A DNA stretch of 64,000 nt from Streptomyces sp. NBC_00572. GTDB lineage: Bacteria > Actinomycetota > Actinomycetes > Streptomycetales > Streptomycetaceae. A model generated the notes under the pieces. That model did not search any database. It saw nothing but the letters and a program-made list of their open reading frames with translations, and was not told the DNA's origin. Each line of letters opens with the position of its first letter. The first letter of the stretch is position 1. The DNA lies in the NCBI RefSeq assembly GCF_026341815.1, contig NZ_JAPENX010000001.1, positions 3,472,001-3,536,000 on the forward strand, read 5' to 3'. A program made the position numbers and the translations under genes. Positions 50,431 to 60,201 of this stretch are shown piece by piece.

Positions 50431-51618
50431 ATGGCAGAGACCCGTAAGGCGAGCCGGTTCATCGTCCCGGTTGCGGTGGCAGGAGTGGCCGCGGCGACCA
50501 TCGGACTGGTCCCGGCGCTGGCGGCGTCCGGCGACCCCGACCTGCCGGAGATCACCGCTCAGCAGCTCATCGAGAAGATCGCCGCCTCGGACACCCAGAC
50601 GCTGTCCGGCACGTTCAAGATCTCCACCGACCTGGGACTGCCCCTCGGCGGCCTGACCTCCGCCCTGGGCGGCATCGGCGGCGGGCCCTCCTCGGCGGAC
50701 CCCTCGGAGAAGCTCACGGAGCTCGTCTCCGGCAGCCACACCCTGCGGGTCGCGGCGGACGGCCCCGAGCGCCAGAAGCTGACGCTGCTCGACGGCTCCG
50801 ACGAGTACAGCCTGATCCACAACGGCGACGACGTCTGGGCGTACGACAGCAAGTCCAACGAGGTCTTCCACGAGAAGGCCCCGGCGGGCGCCGACGCCCC
50901 GGGCGCGCACGAGGTTCCGAAGGGCAAGGAGCTCCCGGGCACGCCCAAGCAGCTCGCGGACGAGGTCCTGAAGGCCGCGGGCGACACCACGTCGATCACC
51001 GTCGACGGTACGGCGAAGGTGGCCGGCCGGGACGCGTACCAGCTGGTGATCAAGCCGAAGCAGACCGGTTCGACGGTCGAGTCGGTGAAGATCGCGGTGG
51101 ACGCGGCGAACGGCACCCCGCTGAAGTTCACCCTCTCCTCGGTCGAGGGCGGCAAGCCCGTCGTCGACGCGGGCTTCACGAAGGTCGACTTCTCGAAGCC
51201 GGCGGCCTCCGACTTCACCTTCAAGGCGCCGGAGGGCGCGAAGGTGACCGACGGCGCGGCGGAGAAGGCGGCCGGCGAGAAGGGTGACCCCTTCGAAGGC
51301 CAGCTGCCGGGGGGCCTTGAGGGCGCGTTCGGCGACTTCGGCGCCGGCTCCGGCGAGGGCGGCATGAACGTCATCGGCGAGGGCTGGACGGCGATCGCGA
51401 AGATCGACAGCGGGGCGCCGGCGCCCAAGACCGACGAAGCGCCGAAGGAGATCCAGGGGCTCCTGGACTCCCTCGGCGACAAGGTCACCGGCAAGTTCGG
51501 CTCGGGCACCGTCTTCAAGACGAAGATCGTGAACGCGCTCCTCACCGACGACGGCAAGGTCTACGTCGGAGCGGTGACGAAGGACGCGCTGGTGGACGCG
51601 GCGAACTCCGGTAAGTAG
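50431..51618 (+). CDS. LolA-like / DUF2092 secreted protein
   Basis: 395 residues, ATG at 50431 after GGCAGGGGAG. Signal peptide 1-32 (VPVAVAGVAAATIGLVPALAA). The LolA-like incomplete beta-barrel begins at ITAQQLIEKIAASDTQTLSGTF and continues through LVSGSHTLRVAADGPERQKL, typical of lipoprotein-carrier-like proteins in Gram-positives. The C-terminal 150 residues (after GGMNVIGEGWTAIAKI) form a second, Lys/Gly-rich domain. Lipid or lipoprotein handling at the membrane surface is inferred. Confidence 0.8.
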   Translation: MAETRKASRFIVPVAVAGVAAATIGLVPALAASGDPDLPEITAQQLIEKIAASDTQTLSGTFKISTDLGLPLGGLTSALGGIGGGPSSADPSEKLTELVSGSHTLRVAADGPERQKLTLLDGSDEYSLIHNGDDVWAYDSKSNEVFHEKAPAGADAPGAHEVPKGKELPGTPKQLADEVLKAAGDTTSITVDGTAKVAGRDAYQLVIKPKQTGSTVESVKIAVDAANGTPLKFTLSSVEGGKPVVDAGFTKVDFSKPAASDFTFKAPEGAKVTDGAAEKAAGEKGDPFEGQLPGGLEGAFGDFGAGSGEGGMNVIGEGWTAIAKIDSGAPAPKTDEAPKEIQGLLDSLGDKVTGKFGSGTVFKTKIVNALLTDDGKVYVGAVTKDALVDAANSGK

Positions 51619-51641
51619 CACGGAGTTCGGGTGGTTGGGAC

Positions 51642-51681
51642 CCCGGGCGGGTCGGGGGCGATGTTCACCGACCCGCCCGGG
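51642..51681. terminator. bidirectional terminator
   Basis: 14-bp perfect stem CCCGGGCGGGTCGG with complement, between the convergent LolA-like and aminopeptidase genes; short T-rich tail on the plus strand. Confidence 0.85.
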
Positions 51682-51700
51682 CGTTCTGTTGCCTGCCCGG

Positions 51701-53221
<1,521 letters not shown>

Positions 53222-54007
53222 TCACCGAACAAGCGCATCCACCACGGCCTCGCGCACCCCGGAATCGGGATCCCCCTCCAACTCCCTTAGAAGTACGTCG
53301 ACTCCGGGCGTCGACCAGGAGGCAACCGCTTCGACGAGGGCGATCCGTACGGCCGGATCGGCGTGCCCGGCGAGCCGGGAGAGCCGTGCCAGTGGCCCCC
53401 GGCGCCGCATTCCGTACCAGCGGAGCGCCTCGCACAGCGCCGCCGTGTCGCCCCGGGACTCCGCGGCCTCGACCCGAGCGAGCAGCACCCGGGGAGCGGG
53501 CGGCGGCCCGTCGAGCGGATGCGGCCGCCGCTCGCGAAGCCGGCGGGCACCGTAGCCGCCACGGTCCCGGCAGCCGAAACAGAGGCAGGGCGGTGTGCCG
53601 TGGGCGCCGGGGCGGTAGCGCCACCCGTTGACCTGACGTACGGGCCGGATCTGCCGCACCTCGGCGGCGGCGACGGAGCGCGGGAGGAACACCTCCCAGC
53701 CCCGGGAGTCGGCCGCCTCGGAAACCCGCCGCACGGCCTCGGCGGCCGACACCCGCGGGGGCTCGCGGTCGCTGTACCGCCCGACGGTCACGGGCTCGTC
53801 GTCGGGAAGGCGTACGTGCACGGCGACCAGCCCACGGGGGCCGGGCCGACGGGCCAGTTCGCGCAGCCATTGGTGGGTGAGGGTGTACGAGGGGAGCACC
53901 GGGAAGAGAAACACGCCGCGCCACTGGGCGTGCCCGGCGGCCTTGAGACCGGCACGACGGACGCGGGCGGAGTTGGCGGCGGGGGTGAGGTGAACGAAGG
54001 TCGCCAT
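53222..54007 (-). CDS. HEAT-repeat protein with an unassigned N-terminal domain
   Basis: 261 residues. The N-terminal half starts FVHLTPAANSARVRRAGLKA and continues with FPVLPSYTLTHQWL and VAVHVRLPDDEPVTVG. The H-x-T...N...I/V..GL opening is like that of KptA/DarT-type ADP-ribosyltransferase folds, but no full active site can be confirmed. A CLCFGC cysteine cluster (about residue 145) may bind zinc. The C-terminal 80 residues hold HEAT-like helices (PAVRIALVEAVASW and SGVREAVVDALV). Function unknown; a protein-binding scaffold is likely. Confidence 0.65.
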   Translation of the reverse strand: MATFVHLTPAANSARVRRAGLKAAGHAQWRGVFLFPVLPSYTLTHQWLRELARRPGPRGLVAVHVRLPDDEPVTVGRYSDREPPRVSAAEAVRRVSEAADSRGWEVFLPRSVAAAEVRQIRPVRQVNGWRYRPGAHGTPPCLCFGCRDRGGYGARRLRERRPHPLDGPPPAPRVLLARVEAAESRGDTAALCEALRWYGMRRRGPLARLSRLAGHADPAVRIALVEAVASWSTPGVDVLLRELEGDPDSGVREAVVDALVR

Positions 54008-54050
54008 GGCCGTGATCGTAGGAGGGCTTGGCGGGGCGCTCGACTGAGTT

Positions 54051-54440
54051 TTACGGGGTGGGGGTGGGGGTGGCGTCGTGGGTGAGGGTGGTGTCGCTGC
54101 CGTTGTCGGCAGCGAAGTCGCTGCGGATCAGAGGTGGTTGGTCGATGATCTCGATGAAGGCGATCCGGCCGTGTACGACGTCCAGGTTGATCATCCCGTC
54201 CTCGGGGAGGAGGGGGACGCAGCGATGGCCTTCGCCGTAGGGCTGCCCCTGGGGATGGTCCGAGGTACGGATGCTCTGGCAGAAGCCGTCACTGCAGCCG
54301 CAGGGGCCGTGCATCCGCACGTCGTGGACGACGATGGCCAGCTCACGCTCGCCCTCGCTCTCAAGAAGCCGCACGAGCTCGCGGACGAGGGAGGGATAGA
54401 CGTCGCGAAGGAGCGGGGGGACGGGGAATTCCTGGTCCAT
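54051..54440 (-). CDS. conserved hypothetical protein with CGC...C motif
   Basis: 129 residues, soluble. The core reads LAIVVHDVRMHGPCGCSDGFCQSIRT followed by GHRCVPLLPEDGMINLDVVHGRIAFIEI (split in two here). The three to four cysteines suggest a metal or disulfide site. It resembles a family frequent in Streptomyces but without assigned function. The C-terminal PTPTP tail is coded by a G-rich microsatellite-like stretch. It is 43 bases upstream of the HEAT gene on the same strand. Confidence 0.6.
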   Translation of the reverse strand: MDQEFPVPPLLRDVYPSLVRELVRLLESEGERELAIVVHDVRMHGPCGCSDGFCQSIRTSDHPQGQPYGEGHRCVPLLPEDGMINLDVVHGRIAFIEIIDQPPLIRSDFAADNGSDTTLTHDATPTPTP

Positions 54441-54660
54441 GGGCGGGAGGTTACTGAGGTCCGGGGGCGGGAGTCTCTGGAGGGGCTCGGGTGCGGCCGG
54501 GGGGCGTGGCCTACGCAGGGCCCCGGGCAGTGTCGGGGGCCGGTGGGCGTCTGGCGGCCGGTGGGTGGGGGCTTGGTTCGCGGTCAGGGCGGGTGGGTGG
54601 CCTTCGGTGGGTTCGGGGTGCGCGGCAGTGCGATGGGGGCGACCCCGCTCCGGCTTAGCG
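54441..54660 (+). other. G-run-rich non-coding stretch
   Basis: About 220 bp in which the plus strand carries many runs of three to six G (for example around 54464-54530 and 54570-54625). No credible gene. It could form G-quadruplexes on the plus strand. Confidence 0.5.
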
Positions 54661-54682
54661 GGAAACGGTCGCTGGTTGGTCA

Positions 54683-54814
54683 GGCTTCAAGCCCCGCTGG
54701 TCACTGCCGGGGTGGGGCGTGGGTAACTCTGCATTTCTCCGAGTCACGGACCCCGATGCGGCCCCTGAAAGGGGTAAATACCACTTCCCGGGGAGAGTTA
54801 CTGCAGGAAACCTC
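54683..54814 (+). repeat. inverted element, copy A (132 bp)
   Basis: Shares with copy B (minus strand, 55513-55647) a 28-bp left end with three mismatches, an internal CTGCATTTCTNCGAG block and a 20-bp right end GAGTTACTGNAGGAAACCTC with one mismatch. The middle is more diverged. The left end includes a short palindrome (GGCTTCAAGCC). Similarity stops abruptly at both ends. Its right end lies 59 bp before the GNAT start. Confidence 0.8.
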
Positions 54815-54873
54815 CCTGCTGGACCGCCGTAATGCGATGGACAGTCATCCAGCGCTGAGCGAGCATCTCCGCG

Positions 54874-55425
54874 ATGAACAACGAACTTCTCCCCACCCCC
54901 AAGTGCATCCGCTTCGTCGAGCTCAGCGAGAAGACGCTGCGGGCGCTCGCCGATGGTGACCTCGCCGGCGGCAGCGCCGAGGCCGGGGTCGCCCTCGATG
55001 AGTACTTCGTCAGCGACCGGTCCCGCTACATCTTCGGCTACCGCGCCGACCAGATCGCCAGGGACCCGTCCGCCGCGCCCTGGATCGCGCGGGCCGCAGT
55101 GTCCGAGCCGGACGGGACCGTCGTAGGCGACGCCGGTTTCCACGGACCGCCGAGCGAGGCCGGGGTGCTTGAGGTCGGCTACACCGTCGCGGTCGCGTAC
55201 CGCCGCCAGGGCTATGCCCGGGCCATGCTGAGGGAGCTGCTCGTCAGGGCCGCGGGTGAACCCTGTGTCAGGACCGTGCGGGCCACCATCAAGTCCGACA
55301 ACAAGGCCTCCCTGGCCACCATCGCCGGCTTCGGTTTCACGCGCGTCGGTGAGAAGGGCAACGAGCAGGACGGATTCGAGTTCGTCTTCGAGGTCCCGGC
55401 AGACGCCATGCAGACCGTGGGATGA
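54874..55425 (+). CDS. GNAT N-acetyltransferase
   Basis: 183 residues, ATG at 54874. GNAT core: motif A is VAYRRQGYARAMLREL (the R/Q-x-x-G-x-A loop that holds acetyl-CoA), preceded by VGDAGFHGPPSEAGVLEVGYTV and followed by ATIKSDNKASLATIAGFGF, the RimJ/Streptothricin-acetylase-type end. The substrate is unknown. No ribosome site is seen. The gene sits exactly between two inverted ~130-bp repeats, suggesting it was moved or is controlled as a unit. Confidence 0.85.
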   Translation: MNNELLPTPKCIRFVELSEKTLRALADGDLAGGSAEAGVALDEYFVSDRSRYIFGYRADQIARDPSAAPWIARAAVSEPDGTVVGDAGFHGPPSEAGVLEVGYTVAVAYRRQGYARAMLRELLVRAAGEPCVRTVRATIKSDNKASLATIAGFGFTRVGEKGNEQDGFEFVFEVPADAMQTVG

Positions 55426-55512
55426 GAAGCACCTTGCTGACGCGATGAGTTGAGATCCGGGCTGGGCCTGCGCGACCGCCGGCGCTTGGTGGGTGGTTGG
55501 GGGTGCCGCGAA

Positions 55513-55647
55513 GAGGTTTCCTACAGTAACTCGGCCAGCGGAGGGTGATTCGCCCCCTTTGGGCGCCATTCCGAGGCCTGTTGCTCGCAGAAATGCAGGG
55601 TTTCCACCCCTCCCGCCCACCGGGAGCGACCAGCGGGGCCTGAAGCC
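55513..55647 (-). repeat. inverted element, copy B (135 bp)
   Basis: Minus-strand copy of the element at 54683-54814. The shared ends face the GNAT gene from both sides (inward ends AGGAAACCTC at 54814 and GAGGTTTCCT at 55513). It carries a perfect GGGGC/GCCCC hairpin at its outer end. The 368-bp gap 55426-55793 holds nothing else. Confidence 0.8.
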
Positions 55648-55793
55648 CCACCGAAGTCTGCCGTCCACGCCAACACGTGCCAACGCGCGCCAACGCGCCC
55701 CCCGCAAGGGCGTGATGACCGAGATCGTACGGAACCTGGAGTCGCCGCCCGGGACCGCCCCCGCCGGTCGGTGAAGATCATCAAGCGTGCAGA

Positions 55794-56411
55794 ATGACCC
55801 GTATGCCTACCTCGAACACACCGAAAACGGCAATAGTCGACGACGCCCCGATGGTCAGCCACACCCTGGCCCGTGCCTTCGGCGACGACCCGATGATGCG
55901 CTGGTTCTTCCCCGACGACGCTTCGCGCGAGGCCGGTCTCGGCCGGTACTTCACCACCCTCTTCACCCGGCAGTACGGACTCCACGGCGTGTGCGAGCGC
56001 ACCGACGCCGCCGCCGCCTTCTGGGTGGCGCCGGAGGGCCAGGACAAGGCGGTCCCCGACGCTGAGACCATCCAGGAGCTCCAGGAGATCCTCGGGGACC
56101 GGGCCGGTCTATTCCGCGAGGCCGTCGAGGCCGCGGCCGCGCACACGCCGCCGGAGCCTCACTGGTACCTCGCGGTGATCGGCGCCGACCCGGCCGCCCG
56201 GGGCCAGGGGCACGGGTCCGCGCTGCTGCGCTCGGGCCTCGCCCAGGCCGACGCGGCGGGCATGCCCGTCTACCTGGAGTCCTCCAAGCCGGACAACCTC
56301 CCCGTGTACGAGCACTTCGGCTTCGTCGTGCTCGGTGAGGCGAGCCTGCCGGGCGGCGGCCCGACCCTGTGGGCGATGCGGCGCGCGCCCCGGGACGTGT
56401 CCGGCACCTGA
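55794..56411 (+). CDS. GNAT N-acetyltransferase
   Basis: 205 residues (ATG at 55794; a second ATG three codons on). The N-terminal helix pair AFGDDPMMRWFFPDDA is typical of one GNAT subgroup with puromycin-acetyltransferase-like layout. Motif A is VIGADPAARGQGHGSALLRSGLAQAD. VYLESSKPDNLPVYEHFGF completes the acetyl-CoA fold. Substrate unknown. Not closely related to the GNAT gene upstream. Confidence 0.88.
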   Translation: MTRMPTSNTPKTAIVDDAPMVSHTLARAFGDDPMMRWFFPDDASREAGLGRYFTTLFTRQYGLHGVCERTDAAAAFWVAPEGQDKAVPDAETIQELQEILGDRAGLFREAVEAAAAHTPPEPHWYLAVIGADPAARGQGHGSALLRSGLAQADAAGMPVYLESSKPDNLPVYEHFGFVVLGEASLPGGGPTLWAMRRAPRDVSGT

Positions 56412-56432
56412 TCCCTCAGGGAGGGGAGACGG

Positions 56433-56482
56433 GACGACATCCCCCCGGGGAGGTAAGGCCGGACGGCATCCCCCCGGGAGGG
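56433..56482. repeat. direct repeat GACGRCATCCCCCCGGG
   Basis: Two copies start at 56433 and 56462, in the 214-bp gap behind the GNAT gene. Related GACGGGACG words flank them. No gene seen there. Confidence 0.5.
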
Positions 56483-56625
56483 AGGACGGGACGGCGGCGG
56501 GACGCAGTGGGGCGGCGGCCGCGTGCGGTACGGCGTAGGGTCGGCCTCCCGGGCCGCCGTCCCCTTCCGAGGGGCGAGCCGGCCTGTGTCAGGGCCGCCG
56601 TCTCCCTTCCGAAGGAGCGCACGTC

Positions 56626-57279
56626 ATGAAGATCGCCGTACTCGGCACCGGCGATGTCGGTCGCCGGCTCGCCACGAAGCTCGTCTCCCTCGGGCACCAG
56701 GTCGCGATGGGTTCCCGTACCGCCGACAACGCCGAGGCCGTGAAGTGGGCCGATGAGCACGGCGGCGGTCACGGCACTTTCGCGGACGCCGCCGCCTCCG
56801 CCGAGCTCGTCGTGAACGCGACCGGCGGTCTCGTCTCCCTCGCCGTCCTGGAGTCCGTGGGCCCGGACAAGCTGCGTGGCAAGGTCGTCCTCGACGTCTC
56901 CAACGCGCTCGACTTCTCCGAGGGCTTCCCGCCCAAGGTCGTCACGCCGGACGGCGGCAGCGTCGCCGAGCAGTTGCAGAAGGCGTTCCCGGAGGCGCGG
57001 GTCGTCAAGACGCTCAACACCATGACCAACACCGTCATGGTCGAGCCCGGCCGCGTCCCGGGACACCACAACGTGTTCCTCAGCGGCGACGACGAGGACG
57101 CCAAGGCCGCCGTCGCGGAGCTGCTCGGCTCCTTCGGCTGGGCCGCCGACCGGATCATCGACCTCGGCGACCTGACGAGCGCCCGCGCGACGGAGCAGCT
57201 CGTCCAGCTGTGGCTGCGGCTCTACGGGGTGCTCGGCACCGGCGACTTCAACTTCTCCGTGGTCACCGCGCCGTCCTGA
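56626..57279 (+). CDS. F420-dependent-NADP-reductase-like (NAD(P)-binding) oxidoreductase
   Basis: 217 residues, ATG at 56626 after GAAGGAG. The Rossmann motif is AVLGTGDVGRRLATKL, followed by MGSRTADNAEAV, the SRT segment that suits NADP(H). VVLDVSNALDFSEGFPP and VVKTLNTMTNTVM are characteristic of the FNO-like family. It could reduce F420 or another small substrate. Its end overlaps the convergent DUF4291 gene by 58 bases. Confidence 0.85.
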   Translation: MKIAVLGTGDVGRRLATKLVSLGHQVAMGSRTADNAEAVKWADEHGGGHGTFADAAASAELVVNATGGLVSLAVLESVGPDKLRGKVVLDVSNALDFSEGFPPKVVTPDGGSVAEQLQKAFPEARVVKTLNTMTNTVMVEPGRVPGHHNVFLSGDDEDAKAAVAELLGSFGWAADRIIDLGDLTSARATEQLVQLWLRLYGVLGTGDFNFSVVTAPS

Positions 57280-57890
57280 ACGCGCAGGCGGTCGAGCAGG
57301 CCCGCCGCCTCCGGATACGGCTCCTCGCGGGGCAGCAGCGGGTGGGCGGCGTCGAGGTCGCCCGCCCGGACGAGGTCGCGGACCCGGTGGGCGAGCGGGG
57401 TCACGTCGGTGACGGACACCGTCCACTCGTCCGCGTACCGGCGTGAGGCCTCGCCCGAGAGTCCGAGCTGGAGCGACCGGTACGGGAGCGCCCGCAGCCG
57501 CAGATCCCGCTCGGGGTCCCACTGCACCCGCGCCGGCGCCTCCCGCAGCTGGTGCTTCCAGGCGGCCTGATCGGGATGGAACCCGCGTTCGTAGTGGGAG
57601 AGGCAGGCGTTCCGCAGGGCCCACTCGAAGCCTTCGCGGTCGATCTCCACGGCGAGGACGGTCTCCTGGCCCTCCTTCGTCCCCCAGCCCGAGCGGTACA
57701 TCATCCACAGGAACGACGGCTTGATCCATGTCATCCGGTCCCGCTTCCACACGGCCGGAAAACGCCCCTCCCGGGCCGTCGGCAGACCGATCTCGGGCGG
57801 GTACGCCTGGTAGACGGTGACCGTACGGTCGGTGTGGAGCGCGCGGATCCGGTACTTCGGCTCGTCATTGGCCGACTTCGGTTCTTCCAT
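57222..57890 (-). CDS. DUF4291 protein
   Basis: 222 residues, ATG at 57890 with GGGAG upstream; longer in-frame starts would run into the tandem repeats. The DUF4291 core runs from RIRALHTDRTVTVYQAY through DRMTWIKPSFLWMMYRSGW and VLAVEIDREGFEWAL. No signal peptide. Function unknown. The last 20 or so residues are coded inside the 3' end of the convergent oxidoreductase gene. Confidence 0.85.
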   Translation of the reverse strand: MEEPKSANDEPKYRIRALHTDRTVTVYQAYPPEIGLPTAREGRFPAVWKRDRMTWIKPSFLWMMYRSGWGTKEGQETVLAVEIDREGFEWALRNACLSHYERGFHPDQAAWKHQLREAPARVQWDPERDLRLRALPYRSLQLGLSGEASRRYADEWTVSVTDVTPLAHRVRDLVRAGDLDAAHPLLPREEPYPEAAGLLDRLRVQDGAVTTEKLKSPVPSTP

Positions 57891-57960
57891 GGCTCCCAGG
57901 GTGGGCGTAGTCCACGGGGAGGGCCACCGGTTATCCGCGCTGTCTCCGTCGTCTCCGCTG

Positions 57961-58079
57961 TCTCCGAGTCGCCGGAACCGTCTCCGAGTCGCCGGAACCG
58001 TCTCCGCGTCGTGGAACCGTCTCCGAGTCACCGGAACCGTCTCCGAGTCACCGGAACCGTCTCTGCGCCCCTGGAACCA
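57961..58079. repeat. six tandem 20-bp repeats
   Basis: Unit TCTCCGAGTCGCCGGAACCG: two identical copies, one 19-bp variant, two copies with A at position 11, and one degenerate copy. It begins three bases after the HxlR stop (minus strand) and lies upstream of the DUF4291 start. Confidence 0.85.
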
Positions 58080-58082
58080 GCC

Positions 58083-58523
58083 TCAGGACACCGTCGCCGC
58101 CTCCTTCGCGTCGTACTCCTCCCGTGCCGCCGCGATCTCGTTCTGGTGCTGCTCGGTCCAGGTGACGAGGGAGCGGATCGTGGTGTGCAACGTACGGCCC
58201 AGGGGTGTCAGTTCGTAGTCGACGCGGGGCGGGATCACCGGGTGGACGGTGCGCTTCACCAGGCCGTCGCGCTCCAGCTGGCGCAGGGTCACGGTCAGCA
58301 TGCGCTGGCTGACGCCGTCGATCTCGCGCTTGAGCTCCGTGAAGCGCAGGACCCGGCGGTCGAGGAGCGCGATGACGAGGAGGGACCACTTGTCGGCGAC
58401 CCGGTCGAGGATCTGCCGTACCTCGCAGTCCTCCCGGGTGTCCCACTGGAAGGGGTCGAGATGCCCGTCGCTTCCGTAGGTTCTTTCGCAGTGGCTGGGT
58501 GACTTCGAAGTGCCTTCTTCCAT
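58083..58523 (-). CDS. HxlR-family transcriptional regulator
   Basis: 146 residues, ATG at 58523. Winged-helix core: CEVRQILDRVADKWSLLVIALL, then RFTELKREIDGVSQRMLTVTLRQLERDGLV, then the wing VHPVIPPRVDYELTPLGRTL. The N-terminal Cys33 in the conserved position could sense redox or aldehyde stress as in related DUF24 proteins. It has no obvious divergent enzyme gene. Confidence 0.9.
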   Translation of the reverse strand: MEEGTSKSPSHCERTYGSDGHLDPFQWDTREDCEVRQILDRVADKWSLLVIALLDRRVLRFTELKREIDGVSQRMLTVTLRQLERDGLVKRTVHPVIPPRVDYELTPLGRTLHTTIRSLVTWTEQHQNEIAAAREEYDAKEAATVS

Positions 58524-58645
58524 GACAACCCATGCTCCCGCAGGATGCCCATGGTTACAAGACGGAACCTACCCCCGGGTCGGTAACCGGCCGCATGGGT
58601 CGGTCCTGCGACCAAGCTCACGGCCTGAATGACGCCGTACGCACC

Positions 58646-58651
58646 TAATGT
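58646..58651 (+). promoter_or_regulatory. putative -10 (TAATGT)
   Basis: Ends six bases before the ATG at 58658; the six bases are GGAGGG, which might instead act as ribosome site of a longer transcript. Confidence 0.3.
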
Positions 58652-58657
58652 GGAGGG

Positions 58658-58975
58658 ATGAACGATTCGCCCGGCTGCCCGCTGATCGACGTCGCCGCCA
58701 CGTACATGCCCCGGCTCTCGGAGATGACGTCCGCGCCGGGGCTTGCGGCTGCCGTCGACCAGCACGCCGCCGCCGTGCGCGACGCCCTGATCCCGGCCCA
58801 GCGGGGGTCCGGGGGCCGTATCGTCCGGCGCGACGAGCTCGCCGACTACGTCCTCGGGTTCACCGACTGGCTGGCCGGGGTCGACTGGGCCGAGCCCGCC
58901 GGTCACGACTTCGCGACCCTGCGTCTGACGGCGGTCTGCTGGCTGATCCGGGAGCACGACCTCCTGGAGGCGTGA
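58658..58975 (+). CDS. small conserved actinobacterial protein (DUF6401-like)
   Basis: 105 residues, all helical. The segment [20 protein letters not shown] is reminiscent of DUF6401 proteins encoded around Streptomyces specialised-metabolite genes; the match is from memory of the motif only. Convergent with rarD, ten bases away. Confidence 0.55.
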   Translation: MNDSPGCPLIDVAATYMPRLSEMTSAPGLAAAVDQHAAAVRDALIPAQRGSGGRIVRRDELADYVLGFTDWLAGVDWAEPAGHDFATLRLTAVCWLIREHDLLEA

Positions 58976-58985
58976 CCGCCCGCCG

Positions 58986-60068
58986 TCAGAGCGCTTGGCG
59001 GGCCGGTGCCGGTGCCGGTGCCGGTGCCGGTGCCGCTGCCGACTCCGGCTTCTGCGCGGGTCCCGTCAGCGAGGCCTCGGCAGCGGTGGCCGTGGGCGTG
59101 GCGGCAGCGGTGGCAGTATCGGCGTCCGCCGCCGCCTCGGCCGCCGCCTCCGCCGTGGCCTTCGCCGCCTCCATCGCCGCCCTGCTCCGGCGGGCCGTGC
59201 GCAGGGCGTCCCAGGTGAGGATCGTCAGGGCCAGCCAGACGAGGGAGAAGCCCGCCCAGCGCTCCGGCGGCATCTCCTCGTGGAAGTAGAGGACCCCGAG
59301 CAGGAACTGGAAGGTCGGCGCCAGGTACTGGAGGAGGCCGAGCGTCGACAGCGGTACGCGGATCGCGGCCGCGCCGAAGCAGACGAGCGGGACCGCCGTG
59401 ACGATGCCGGTGGCGGCGAGCAGGGCCGTGTGGCCGGCGCCGTGGGAGCCGAAGGCGAGGGTGCCCTGGCTGCCGAGCCAGACGAGGTAGCCGAGGGCCG
59501 GCAGGAACTGGACGGCGGTCTCGGCGGCGAGCGACTCCAGGCCGCCGATGTTGACCTTCTTCTTCACCAGGCCGTAGACGGCGAACGAGAAGGCGAGGGC
59601 CAGGGAGATCCAGGGCGGCTGCCCGTATCCGATGGCCAGGACGAGGACGGCGGCGAAGCCGACACCGACCGCGGCCCACTGTGCCGGGCGCAGTCGTTCC
59701 TGGAGGACGAGGACGCCGAGGGCGATGGTGACGAGCGGGTTGATGAAGTAGCCGAGGGAGGCCTCGACGACGTGGCCCGTGTTGACGGACCAGATGTAGA
59801 GGCCCCAGTTCACCGTGATGACGGCGGCGGCGACGGTGATCAGGCCGAGCTTGCGGGGGCTGCGGACGAGTTCGCGCATCCAGCCCCAGCGGCGCACCGC
59901 GAGCAGGGCGATGCCGACGAAGACCAGGGACCACACCATCCGGTGGGCGAGGATCTCGATCGACCCGGCGGGCTTGAGGAGCGGCCAGAAGAGCGGGACC
60001 AGACCCCACATGCCGTAGGCGCCGATCCCGTAGAGCAATCCTGCTCGTTCCTCGTTATCCGTCTTCAC
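58986..60068 (-). CDS. rarD: EamA-family transporter RarD
   Basis: 360 residues. The GTG at 60068 follows GGGAGG. Ten membrane helices in two EamA halves; the RarD signature includes GLLYGIGAYGMWGLVPLFWP at the start and LSTLGLLQYLAPTFQFLLGV near the end. The C-terminal 65 residues are Ala-rich and low complexity, ending in an Ala-Pro repeat coded by CCGGTG hexamers. Probably exports or imports a small metabolite; the function of RarD is not well known. Confidence 0.93.
   Translation of the reverse strand: MKTDNEERAGLLYGIGAYGMWGLVPLFWPLLKPAGSIEILAHRMVWSLVFVGIALLAVRRWGWMRELVRSPRKLGLITVAAAVITVNWGLYIWSVNTGHVVEASLGYFINPLVTIALGVLVLQERLRPAQWAAVGVGFAAVLVLAIGYGQPPWISLALAFSFAVYGLVKKKVNIGGLESLAAETAVQFLPALGYLVWLGSQGTLAFGSHGAGHTALLAATGIVTAVPLVCFGAAAIRVPLSTLGLLQYLAPTFQFLLGVLYFHEEMPPERWAGFSLVWLALTILTWDALRTARRSRAAMEAAKATAEAAAEAAADADTATAAATPTATAAEASLTGPAQKPESAAAPAPAPAPAPARQAL
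59003..59038. repeat. hexanucleotide microsatellite in rarD
   Basis: Five perfect CCGGTG units followed by one variant CCGCTG, coding (Ala-Pro)n at the RarD C-terminus. Length changes would keep frame. Confidence 0.9.
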
Positions 60069-60201
60069 CGGACCTCCCGCCCTGTGCCGCGCTGTCCTGT
60101 CGAAGGTAGCGCCGCACCGGGCGGGTTGTCATGCCCGTACCGCAATACGGTCATGACCATGGGGAGGGGCGGGACGGAGGGGTGAGGTGGAGGCGTGTTC
60201 T

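Noticed and set aside
54683..55647. Insertion sequence carrying the GNAT gene
   Set aside because: No transposase and no clear target duplication; kept as inverted repeats only.
57961..58079. CRISPR array
   Set aside because: Units are directly adjacent with no spacers, and there are no cas genes.
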